Positions 1-11,900 of a DNA stretch of 64,000 bases are shown here, piece by piece (position 1 is the first letter of the stretch; each line of letters opens with the position of its first letter). This DNA is from Opisthorchis felineus (taxonomy: Eukaryota; Platyhelminthes; Trematoda; Opisthorchiida; Opisthorchiidae): positions 814,213 to 878,212 of the forward strand of contig SJOL01006421.1 in assembly GCA_004794785.1 (NCBI GenBank), in the 5' to 3' direction. A program made the position numbers and the translations under genes. The notes under the pieces are model-generated. The model was not told where the DNA came from. It did not search any database and saw only the letters and a list, made by a program, of their open reading frames with translations.

Positions 1-589
1 ACAGCATTTTAGAACTGAGAGTGCTGGCACAAGGTCGGTTGGAGGATGCTCAGGTGATCTGACCTTTTGGTAAGACGGCCCTTTTAGTTGTGACCGAGGC
101 CTATTTAGCATTCTCGGTAAACGTCCGTATGTCAACGCACGAAGGTCAACAGCTTTCAACATTTGATGGTCATTGATGTGGTTCCAGCTGGTGAGCTTGG
201 CGGCTTTACGTCCTTTCCACCAACCGAATTATTAAGAGCATTACCAAACAGCCGGATAATCAGTTGTGTTTTAGTGTAAGGAACTCGAGGATAGCACAAG
301 GGCATTTTAGAGATAGCGCTAGACTCCATCCTCTCTCTTGACTAGCGTTTTTTCTACAAGGTGAAAGATCCTGAGGTCAGACAGAACATCGGTGCTCTGC
401 TTTCTGCGGTACGCCCTTCAGACTATTGCAAACACGGCTTGACAGTTACTGGGCCAAATAGAACCATCGCCGGTAATATGATTGGACAGTGATTCACGTC
501 CGACATTGCGTTGTCCCTTATATCTTGTGTTTATCCGTTCGGGAAAAAAACCTTTATTCGGTTTTCTTACCACTATTTGATACCGCAAG

Positions 590-650
590 TGCGTCCTTCA
601 TCATCATCATCATCATCGACAGCATGACATCAGTGAAGGCTGTTTAGAAA
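590..650 (-). mobile_element. RTE-like LINE 3' tail fragment
   Basis: On the minus strand the sequence reads through ACTGATGTCATGCTGTCGAT and then repeated GAT units (598-617 on the plus strand). This matches the 3' terminal module seen at 35585, 42228 and elsewhere. Only the tail remains, as expected of strongly 5'-truncated LINE copies. Confidence 0.6.
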
Positions 651-3099
651 TGTTCCAGTTGACTGAAAGTGGACATCATTTAATTGTATTGTCATACCAT
701 GTGTTCATCAATTCTTTGCTCTCACTATCTGGGATGCTCCAGGAAATAATCAGTCTTGTTCGTTTCTTTGGTGCTGGTCAGCTCCGTTCAAGCTAATCGG
801 TTTCAGAAGAAATTTCACACGTGACATGTGGGAATCAGACTGTATGAGTAACGTTTTTGTGGTGAAAAAAGATGCTTTTTTTCAGGTTTTAATAGAAACG
901 ACGGAAGTTTTGATCTTACATGGAAACTGCTCACCCCTGCGCCCCGCAAGCGATTCTGTACTGTCAACATTTTCTTTACTTCTAGGTGTTTTGGAAACAA
1001 CGTGGAACTCCAGGCTTTCCGATAAAAGGCTGTATCTCGAGAACAATCAACTCTTATCGCATCACGAGAAGAAACCTGTCTTTGGGTTGAGAGAGTTACG
1101 CACCAGTTAATCTAACAGAGTATCCCGATCCAGTTAGTTAGAGGCGGCCTAGTTTTCCAAGAAAACGAAATATTCGCAGATGCCTAGGTACGGCGATTCT
1201 CTACGGGATGCCTTACTGATGATTTCGGTGGATGACGTAGTAGCTTTTGTGTTAAGTGCCAGATGAATGGCTGTCAGTCGAATCTCCAGTGCAATAGCCA
1301 ATGTTCTCCCTTTTCTCACTTCCAACAGCTTGTATGTTAGCATCTCGAGAACTGACTTGTCGTCATTCTTGATTCGACGCGGTTACGATTAGTCCAGGTT
1401 AAGGGACCAGAAACGTTTATGGTGCAGCCTACCAGCAACAACTACAGTTTGTCAGGATTTTCTATCTTGTCCACTGCGTCTTACTCCGCTTTGTCATGAA
1501 TCAATTGATCCTTTCTGATTTAACCCATAGTCAGAATTCGAAGCTTGTTATTTCTCAGATTAACTGAAGCGGATTATGACTCCTGAAAATTAACGGTTTC
1601 CCACTGAGGTCACCTATCTAAAAAAATGCCATCTGCAACCTAACTAGTGCGTTCACCATCACACTGCGACGTCTGCTTGTCTTGAAATTAGGTCATGATG
1701 TTTCACTTACTTCCATTCTTGCTTGCGGCAGTGGTGCGGAACTCACGAGAGACCGTCAACTGCATTACGCACGGTTGACGTCTATTCTTTCCAGAGGAGC
1801 TGTCTATACACAGGATTTACTCATCACTTCAATCGCTCGTTCTGATCCTTGTTCTCAATGACTGCGGTCGCTTTCTTTCCATCGCCCTACAGGCAGCCTA
1901 TGGTTTTCCAAATAAGCTATGCTTTACAGCCACTTCTATATTTGGAGAGCACTGCGCTTGTGGTCTACTTCGTTCGATGAAGCGTTTGCTGTTAGTCTGT
2001 TTGCTCATTTCCGCACAATACACACCTTTCGTTTGACCTGTTAGCATTCCACCCACAATCATCTGCTTGAAGTCCATATGCGAGTGCTGTTTGTGTGATG
2101 TAGTTGCGATTGGTGCTCTCTTCCGGGACTGGAAAGGTAATCTGACTATGTGGACAGCTTGTTTAAAATTCTGTTGTAAGCTCATTGCAGTTTTTGTTTG
2201 CAGCTTAAATTCGTCGGGAAAAGGAAGTCCATGTTTTGCCGAAAGGCGATGTGTAACTGTTTCAGTCGAACTTCGGGTATTCTTTTAAGTCATTCCAATT
2301 TTCTTTCCACCCTCATTTGTATCTAATTTGCATGCATTCCCCCACAATAGCGATGTATGTATGTATTTAGGCACACAAATAAACATTTGGATGTAAACCG
2401 AAAAACTTGTTATCTACCAGGTCATTCTTGGATTGGAATAGATAATCCCTCAGGTTTCCAAACTCGGACTGGAACTCGTTCAAGTTTACTTGTGTTTGGA
2501 CAGGTGGAGATTGTTTATTTGTATTCTGGTTCTCAATAACGGTTGGGGAATTTATTAGCCGCATCATAATGGTTCTTCTACCATTCCAGGTTGTCAACAG
2601 GGCGGTTGGTGCATAACATTTTGCTGTCTCAGGTTACCGTTTTGAATTGTATTTCTGTAAGCTAGCGTGTGGCAAACATGTATGGGAAGGCTACGACACT
2701 TTTCAACAATGCACAGAGGATTTCGCCTTTCCTGTATCTGCCATATCGTTTCTGGTCTATAATAGATGGCAGAGACTCATAATAACCATCTTGACTTCCC
2801 CGCTGACAAGTAATACTGCGAATCCTCTGGAACACTGCATGGAGAAGGCGCGCGATGAACATCCTTTCGAGTGTTAAGGTACTAAGTCAGTTGTGATGAA
2901 ACACGGAAGCTCGCCAGTGACCGAATTTGTAGACCTTGTTTCTGAGTGACCAGGTTGGGGCTATTGTAAGAATAACTTCGGTTAAAAACCTTGAGGATGA
3001 TTAGATGTCTATCGAACTCTGAAGAATCGTTGCTAACATTACTGGCAGGGTAATCTCTCAGTGACAACCTGATATTATAGAGGATGGCATTTACACTTT

Positions 3100-3900
3100 A
3101 GGCCACTGTCCAATCCTCGAAATGGTCGAGATTATACATTTGCATACTCATCTGATGTCAATAGAAGTTTCCTCAACGAGGTTTCGGATGAATTTCTCGT
3201 TTTATGGTGTTCTGCCGCCGAGTATGGAACACGAACTCTGCCTCAGTATTCAGCTGGAAGTGGTGAAACCCTGAATATAAACATGACGTACCGACAATCA
3301 TGTTGCCGCTGTGATGTCAGTCTGGCAGTCAGTGATGGCGTGTATACTGCAGTGATACAATGCAAACAGTCTCTTAGTTGCAGACGTGGCCCATATCCAC
3401 GAACGATATATAAAACCCTACAGCATTGACCCTCGGATCTGGTTCGAACATCCAGTCAACAGTGCATCAACGATTCCTGTTCCCTCTGGATAAAGCAATC
3501 ATGACAATTCTGCCTACATCTTATTTTATTTGTTATCGGCGAATAAATTTGTAGCAGCTCGAACCAAAGTACAGGAATAGGACGCGACTCAAAGCCTGCA
3601 ACTAGTTACAAGCAACATGATCATCCACTAACCTTCCGAATTCGGTTCATCTCAGTATTTCACACTGGACGACTGAAGATCAACACAAGCCAAGGTCATC
3701 CAGTCAGCGAACTTCATTTGTTTTAGTCAGCAGTGCAGATAACCAATCCGAGCACTGCAGACAGCGGCCGCCTGACGCAAGCTACTAAGGAACCAGTCAC
3801 AAGCCGAACCATTCACAATCAGGCGGATTAGAACAGCCGGCCTAGGATTCGAAACACCGTCCAGGAAGATTCTTCGTACCCTGATGAGTTTACAGGAGCG
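3100..3900 (+). mobile_element. Possible decayed LTR-like segment
   Basis: A TATA-like ATATATAAA near 3407 is followed about 85 bases later by AATAAAGC-like and AATAAA motifs (about 3490 and 3540). Composition differs from the flanks. This promoter and polyadenylation-like spacing resembles an LTR, but I find no terminal TG..CA pair, primer-binding site or pol gene. An 8-bp hairpin (TCGTGATC / GATCACGA) lies near 3908-3932. Confidence 0.2.
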
Positions 3901-5234
3901 AAGGTTTCTCGTGATCGATTTCGGGGATCACGACACCATTAGTCCATATTTTAGGGCTGAATAACTGAACTAAGCGGAGTTTATGTTTGGGCTGTCATAA
4001 TCAACCCCTCCCGATGATCCCCGGACAAGGTGAAATCGGTTTCATCCATTCTAACGAGTTTTTTTTTAGTCCAATCTTGATTCAGCATGTAACGATTTGC
4101 GCGGGACGCGCACATATGCCATACTGGTGCTATTCCTATCCATTCTTCCAAGTTAATGTCAGCGTCAAGACTGAGATCAGTTTATCATCATGTCAGTGAA
4201 TATGCGAAAAAATCTTCTAGCTCAGATTCAAAGACAGCGTGAACTCATTCGCCTAAAGCCACGCAGTCTGATTTACTGGCCGTTGTAAATAGACCTGTAC
4301 AAACTGAGCAGCTTTCACCAACTCGCCCCATTTTTTTTGCTTCTCACTGTTTCGCATTTTGACTACTCTTTCGATGCTCCTTCAAAACTGAAAATACGCT
4401 CCATACAATGACCAACGTCCCTCCGTTGGACTGGTGAGCGGAACTTTACGGTTCTTATCGAGGGCGTCATAATTCATGCTGTTATATTTTTGGGAATGTA
4501 AGCCACTTTTCAGGTCATTGGTTCACAAAAATCGAACCACGCGGCTAATACATAGGAGTGGTTTGTACGCTTGATTCATCACTGTTTTTTCAGCAATGTC
4601 GTCGTCATTCTGTTATTTCTCGTTAATAATCTGACGTAGGTGAGCAGGCGTACAGGCAGCTGTAGTGAACAAGATAGTGAACCCTCGTCTGTTGTATCAT
4701 CGTCTTTCACTCCGGGGCATTTATCAGGTCGGACCGCACTCATCTGCTACGGAAGGGGTTTTTATCATGGCTCAGTCGGTTTCTGGTGGCATTTTTTCCT
4801 GAGATCTGCGCTCCCATTTGGACGGCTGGAACATCGATTAAAACTATTTTCTTGTCCAGCACTTCGGGGATGATCTTCAGTGATCCGGATCAAGTTGATC
4901 TTTCTAGCGGGTTTATTCTGCTTTGGATGCAGTTGAAGGGGTCCTTGTTGTCATGCTGAATTTGCTTAGGGAAACTCAACATATACTTCCTTGCTGTAAA
5001 ATAAGAGATGGTGAATACCCACAGTAAAGTTAAGCCTCATGCTGAGAGGAGACGATTTTCTTTGTATGTAAATTCTGCTTTCTGCGTTCTCAATACGCGG
5101 GTTATAGAGGGTAATGGGTTCGTTTTCTTATCTCCATCGATTGGAAGACACTTCATGTAGACTTTTGTTAAAAGTACAGCATAATTATCTGAAATAAGCC
5201 ATCTTTGCAAGTCTGGTTCACACGCCTTTTACCC

Positions 5235-5236
<2 letters not shown>

Positions 5237-5276
<40 letters not shown>
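5237..5276. repeat. (AT)n microsatellite, 20 units
   Basis: This is an uninterrupted AT dinucleotide run of 40 bases in the 5' non-coding region. Confidence 0.95.
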
Positions 5277-5278
<2 letters not shown>

Positions 5279-8058
5279 GTATGTATAACTCCTCATTCCA
5301 CACCTACCAGTTCCCTTAGCATCTAAGGAAACTTCCTGGGCGGCATTGGTGTTTTTTATGTGAATAGCCCGACTTGAAATCTACTGATCACTATTGATCA
5401 TCAGGGGCTGTGAATGTAGGTCACACATTTCAGCCTCAATCACCACCTGCTGTAAGGCATCATATTCGCTCGGACTTTCCATTGACAGTTAATGGGATCG
5501 TCCCTTGTCAGTTAAGACGACCGTTTTTTGTGCCTGCCTTTGAAAACGGTGGTTATAATTCGACAGTTATTATTCACCTTCTCCAAATTAATTGTCTTTA
5601 TTCATGCCATTTTCGTTTGTCCTGTCCAAGGATTGACGCATTTGCTTTGAAGCTCCAGTTTCTTATGTCTGATTTTCGAAGCTGTCGATCTACTTCCCGT
5701 TAATTATGCTGCACACATTTCATTTCATCACCGAAAACAACGATTGAGAAGTCCATGGTGATATAAGTCAGCTGAGTTCTTCACAATATCCACGGTGATC
5801 TCTACTTGGTTTCTGTATCGTCCGATTTCTTGTATACAAATATGATTTTCCATAACTCCGTTAGATATACGCACATTCGTATTATCAGATCTCAAACTTG
5901 TGTCTATGGTGATTCACCTCGCACTAATTTTTGAACCAGTGGCTTTGGACTTATTTTTGCACATGCTTCCTATTTCCGTGTACGTTCACTTCGTGTACCT
6001 TTTTATGGATACATTCAGCGTAGAACAAGGATGTGCACTAGTTTGCTTGTTTACTGACGCATCTGATCAAGGGTTCAGTGAACTCCGTAGCCTTTTAATG
6101 GGTATAAGAACCCCCTGCTTGATCAATATGTTTACCACTCAACTTGCATGTTTAATTCAGTACACCTAGTTTCCAAAACGGACTGTCACCAGCATCCATA
6201 AGGTCGTTGTCACAAGATTAACTCAAAATGGTCGGTTGTGTTACCCTGGTTACCAAGTGCCTCCGTTATTGTTATTTGGGCTTTAATGTCATCGGTATTC
6301 CGTTACTGGGATATAAGAAACTGATGATGTCCGTCCATGGCTAATGTCCTCATCAAGTTGTTTACATGGTAGCATGGAAAAGCGTGACCGAATCGGTTAC
6401 CATAGTTCTTCAAAGATATGGCGTTTACCGAATGTTTTGTTGAACACCGCCGAAGTAAGATGCGGGCAGTCGTTGAACAAGTTTGGAATATATACAACTG
6501 AGTATCTCGTTACTGCAAGACGGTATCTACAGGAAAGATTTATTGCTGTTTTCATTGAATTCCCGATTGACTATATAGAACGTGTAACGCGGTGGTTGCT
6601 GAAGAACACGTGTTAAATAGTAGTGTCGACGATAACAGCAGCCCAGATGTACCCCACATCATAAATAGGCAGCAAGAGTGTAGATGATCAAGAAATAAAT
6701 CTGCGTATGAACTCTTGCAAAACCGGCCCCGTGTGCGCTTATCAATGTTTCAACCGTGACTTCTGCTGGTTGTAAGAAGATCTGAAAACGTTGATCTTGC
6801 GTTCACTTCCGCTGCTCAATTCAGAGATTCCACCAATATCTGCTGGCGCACCACTCCACTAAATTGAATCTAACAAACTCGACGCGTCAATGAATCGATC
6901 TCTGTTATAAGTAACAGGTCGTATACTTACACTACAGAAACTAATCGAGTAGACTGAAAAATGCAAAGTAAACCCACCAGGGGTTAAACTGAATGACACA
7001 TTATCATTCCTTGCGGTGGAGTAGGTCATATGCGAATTGAGTCTATTTCACTCTCGTGATCAGGTTATGCGGCGCCATTAGTCCTCAAAAACATCATCTG
7101 GAATATCCTTCTGCGTTGTGAGTGCCCGGAATATGCAATGAACTCCATACTTGATGGACACTTATTGTATTTCATAGGATTGGAACAGAAATTCAACTTT
7201 TATCTGCCATTGTTTTTGGTTTCTTGGCGTTTAAATGAGCGTCTTACTTTCGGAATCCGCGTCTTTTTTAGTCCCACATGCTGAGTTGAGATAGCCCAGT
7301 TAACCGGTTTCTGTCTCCAGGGGTCTTACACTCCGCTCTAGGGCATTCTCGTTCCCTGGGGTGATTTATATACTTCTTTGGATAGTTGTGCAGTGCGAAA
7401 TACATACCTTGGATATAAGCTAACAGTTAGAAAGACTTCCACGACGTTAAATTTATGGAATTTATTCAGTAGCGTTTCGCACGAACAACTCAAGGGACAA
7501 AACCACATTTAGTAACCCTTCCCCAATCATCCGTGTCATCAAAACACCGCTTTTGCAACGGAAAATCACACGTCACACCAACCGATTGACTATTTGCCTA
7601 GTGTTTTTTTTTACACCTTTTGTTTATTGGTTTGAGTTAATAGGACTTCACAGTTCTTTTGGTTTGGTGTGTGAGCCAAATGGAGTTTCACTGAGCCCCT
7701 GCTTCGTATTCGATATTTAGGACACACAAGCAATTTCAGCCGAATTCACACCATGTTTGTCTATTTGACCCAAAAAATGGATTATATGGTATTGAACGAT
7801 TTATCAGGTGGTGGACCGACGGTTCTTGCTTTAGCTTGATCGGATGCTACGTTTTGACCGTCCTTTGAGGTGTCACAAGCGTGTCTATTGCATATGTAAA
7901 CCTCTTATTGGTGTGCACTTCTGAGTTTAATTTGTTTCCACTCCCGTTCGTACATGTACATGCAAACTATCCAACTAGGGCAAAGCTTTCTGTTTTGCAC
8001 GCTGAAGTGCTGACTGGAAACTGCCATTGCAGAAAATAGGCTTTGTAGGGGGTGCGTA

Positions 8059-8083
8059 ATATATATATATATATATATATATA
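8059..8083. repeat. (AT)n microsatellite
   Basis: This is an uninterrupted AT dinucleotide run of about 25 bases, roughly 620 bases before the first CH2 exon. Confidence 0.95.
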
Positions 8084-8706
8084 AAGAATAATTATGTTTG
8101 CTCTGTGGAAACATACAGGAACGGTTTAAATGGTCGACTTGTGAACGAAATGAGACAGAAATTGGCGTCCGTTGTTGCAACCTGATAGTCGCGAAAGCAA
8201 CTTGAGAGTATTGACCTGTAGTTGTCACACCCGGGGACTGATTGCCGTAGAATGGTTATACTGAGCTAGTTCATTCCCATTTGTGCCCGACAGTTCGTGC
8301 ATTGAAGAACTATTACATGGTGTAGTCCATCTTCTGCGCCAAACCACTTCAGCTTTACCCTCAACATGATTGACGTAAAAATGCACACAATCCTCTTTGC
8401 GATTGGCTGCAGCTGTGAATCACTGACTGTTGAGGATACTGTCGATCTCGTTTAACAATCCCTGCGACGTGAGATGACTGCCGCTGCTGCCTATCTTGCA
8501 TTATGGTTCGGATCCGTTTTCAAGTTCACTCTGATGTTGGCTTGTGTATGACGAATTCCGGATTTCGTCATTTTTTCAACTCATTCTACCGGTTCTTTTT
8601 CTAACATTGGTCCCGAACTTATTGATTGTCCCATTTCACAATAATAACTATGTTTTGCAGCGGCGCTGCCAACGAATACATAATTCTGTTTTGTGTTCGC
8701 TGGTAG

Positions 8707-8903
8707 GTTACTGAAGTGCTACAAAATCAGACGGGAGTCAGCGTCTCTCTGAACACGAGCGTTCCAGTGGACGAGGTCGCGAAACAAAGTCTTCTGAACT
8801 GGTGTCGTGCTGTGACCACTGGTTATCCTGGCGTTTTTGTCCGCGATTTCTCTACTTCTTGGCTCGATGGACGAGGCTTCCTGACGCTCATACATCGCTA
8901 TCG
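8707..8903 (+). CDS. Spectraplakin exon: first part of CH2 domain
   Basis: The exon starts after the acceptor GGTAG in phase 0 and ends CG|GTGGGT, leaving two bases of an arginine codon. It encodes 65 residues including [16 protein letters not shown] and [19 protein letters not shown], the signature of a second calponin-homology domain in the actin-binding region of spectraplakins. The following residue pair RP is completed by the exon at 16609, with 7.7 kb of intron between them. The N-terminal end matches the CH1-CH2 linker, so CH1 must be upstream. Confidence 0.88.
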
Positions 8904-11900
8904 GTGGGTTTCTGTTGTCCTTCCGAATTATGTTCCAGTTTCTCAAAGTTACAGAAGCTAAGAACTAGTAGGACACGATTTCAATAAGTTTGCCTAGCAT
9001 CCTTTACTTTCCGCATTCTAACCAGATTGCCCCGTTTACTTTCCGAGTGTCATTATGAACAAAGCTTTCATTCAAGTTGCGCACTCAAGCTGAATCGAGG
9101 AAAACGCGGCTTTGAATGACCATTGCTACTGCTTGCGGTTAGATCCACAGTATATACCGACTGTGTGCTAGGAAGACAAATGTCTCCATATCAATTCAAG
9201 TCGCTGAGAATTCCAAGTACTTTCGATGGGAATCAGGCGCACGAGTCCCCATAGCTGAGTTCTTCTAGTCAGTTTTGGTAAAAAAAGCATTATCTATATA
9301 TCCATACTGACGACTGTTGAATTTGGTATCCGGCCATCATTAGATCAAACGCAGCACAAACACGATGTTTACAATCGAGCAACTTGCGCCATCTTATTCA
9401 AATAACGCCAGACCCAACGTACATGTTAGTGCTGAATAGATCTGATTCATTTTCGCAGCTGAAGCACAGTCAAACTGGCAGTCACATATGAGCATGATTT
9501 GGTGAACCCACATTATGGTAAGAGTATAAGTGTTGACGGAATCGGTGTTGATTGCATTGATTGTTTGCGGACAAGTCCAAGTTACCAACCTCTTCCGATA
9601 ATCCTGTAGAATTTCTTTGGTGACATGTCTCAATCTGCTATCCAACCAGTCTTCCGAGTCTCAGTGATTGTTCTTGATCCCGACCAGTGATGATACTTAC
9701 TCATTCATGCTTCTGGAAACGCGTTTATCCGTTTCCCACTCATCTGACAGCCTAAAAGAACTATTCCACGTCAGTACTAATAAGGTCTATTTTAATAATC
9801 TTCGGAAAATTCTTTGTTTGGTATTCACTTGACTTTCTTTTGCTTGCTGATGAGAGATACTGTTCAAACGTTGGTTAATCAATTATTCTTCATCTGATCG
9901 GTTCATGCTGTCTGGTTTGTTTGTTTCATTAATTTGTAAAACAAACCCGCCTGTAATCAATATAGGATGCGCTATTTTTACACGTATCGCCAACCCGCCC
10001 ACAAAGTGTTCATCAATTTTCCATCAATTGCTTCTGGCTATCGTTTTTATTGCCCTGTTCATCTGGTCTTTTCAAAACCCGGTGACTACGCTTGCATGTT
10101 TCTTCCAAGATCATCCGTAAGATCGATAACTTGATCTTGGATTCTCCTACTTACCACTACTCATGACCGCTCACGCTAAGCCAAATAACGTTTCCCGGTG
10201 AGGCGGAAAAAAAGATGAAAATGTCGACTGAATTCCGGGTGCTAAACATGCCTGATGAAACCCAGACACGACTGTCAGTCAATTTCAATCAATCGTACTT
10301 ATGGGGAATATGCTCTAATTCATATGTTGAAGCTTAACCTCGTCGCTATCGTCACCGTCAACGAAATCAACGTTGACCACCGTTGGTCTACTATCATAAA
10401 CTGTGTTGCATTATGTGAAGCTAATTTTGTACTTCAAGAAATGGAAGAAATGAGGGACGAAAGGAGCCCAGTGTTGCTCGGGATGTTTGTGTATCCACGA
10501 TCCACTTAGTCATGCGGTCTGCATGTAAGCTGATAGCACGGACGCTGTCCATATCCGTTCATAGCCGTATACTGCAGCATCACTACCGAAGCTCAGGCAG
10601 GGGCATGTGGACGTCATAGCCGACAGTCCCAGAGTCGCTGCAGCTCCCTCCATTCTGCCTTACTGAGTGATGCCCTACCAGCTTCATGGATTGCGCCACC
10701 CACCGTTCTTACAGAAAGCTGAGGTCCCCTTGGTAGGCGATAATCTGGTATACTTGTACCATGATCGGACTAAATTCCGGATCTACTCCTCAACGGAGGT
10801 GAGTACTGTACCATAAAGTAATCCATTTCCTAATAATCTCTTTACGAATTCGCCGAAATTACCGAATACCTGTGATACTTCTAAGAAATAAATGGTAAAA
10901 AACTGAGGCGTGCTAGATCTTCGGACTGCAAATCCAACGTCTTCCAACTCTGCGGTAGCATGAATTCCATTATGCCGTGATGTACAGGACACTTAGGGCT
11001 GAGCCGTCAAATGGCTCAATTTGCTGAATACACTCTGTTCCCTTGTTCCAAAGGATGATCTGAAGGTAAACAGATATTATTTGGCTTCTGGGAATCACAC
11101 ATCACCTTTCGGGCAACAGGTAATAACGCTGATTTTCCCATTGGGCTTTCTTGTATCATTCTAACTGTTATAATGGGGAACTGAATGAGTACCAATATCA
11201 TCTCACAGTATTACACGTCTGACTGCGAAAAAATAGGTCGGAAAAGCTGTTCTTTTTGTGAACTTTTTCCTAGATAACTAACGCTCCCATCCCGGAGTCC
11301 CAAAGTGACCTAAAACTGTCACCTTGTCGTGGTGGTCGGGCTTCTGCTGCAATGACCCTGGCGGGCTATACTGACTGGAACTCAGTTCCTACAGGTTCAA
11401 CCATGCCAGAAAGGCCAGAGGGGAGCAGCCCGACGAAGAAGAGCGATTTTTCGTACTACGAGTAATCGTATTACTAGGCTGTCTGGAGGTAAAGTGGTAT
11501 TATCCTCTCCGATAGTAGTGCAAAGGCGGTAAGGCGTTTCCCCCAGGTGACCAGCATGTCCATATCTAGGGAAGCAGCGACGCTGGCTTCCCCCGAGGAA
11601 GGACGGGTTAGAAAAGGTCAGCCCCAAAAACCGCACACTCCGATCGTCCATCGGTTGACCGTGACCGCCAGTGCATTATCCAATACGGTCGAAATACTTT
11701 TCAAACCAGAGTCTTGTGCTGCTCAAAAGACATCTGCTGTATGCAGCCGCATTAGTAGTGAGACGGTAACACCTTACCCCGTGCGTCCTCGGGCCAGGCC
11801 AGCCTCCTGCAGCCAAGTGGGTTAGACTATTGAGTCACTGGCTCCGGGGAGGGTACCCCAAGAAAACCCTAATAACCGCTGTCTCGCGGTTCAGACTTAT

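Larger units (their letters stand above)
1..8706 (+). other. Upstream intron or 5' region without recognisable exon
   Basis: The first recognised exon begins in phase 0 partway through the CH1-CH2 region, so this stretch is probably intron. I looked for the CH1 domain and its typical end (a tryptophan-rich segment ending in LHFQ or similar) and found no convincing exon. It holds a (GAT)n LINE tail on the minus strand near 598-650, a possible LTR-like segment near 3100-3900, an (AT)n run at 5237-5276 and another at 8059-8083. The rest shows nothing I can name; its short ORFs look like chance. Confidence 0.6.

Noticed and set aside
3868..3905. Hammerhead-like CTGATGAG ... GCGAAGG
   Set aside because: The GAAA box is altered to GAAG and the intervening bases do not form a good stem II.
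1..8706. CH1 domain of the actin-binding region
   Set aside because: It is expected upstream of the CH2 exon, but I found no stretch with its conserved helices; it probably lies left of the window.
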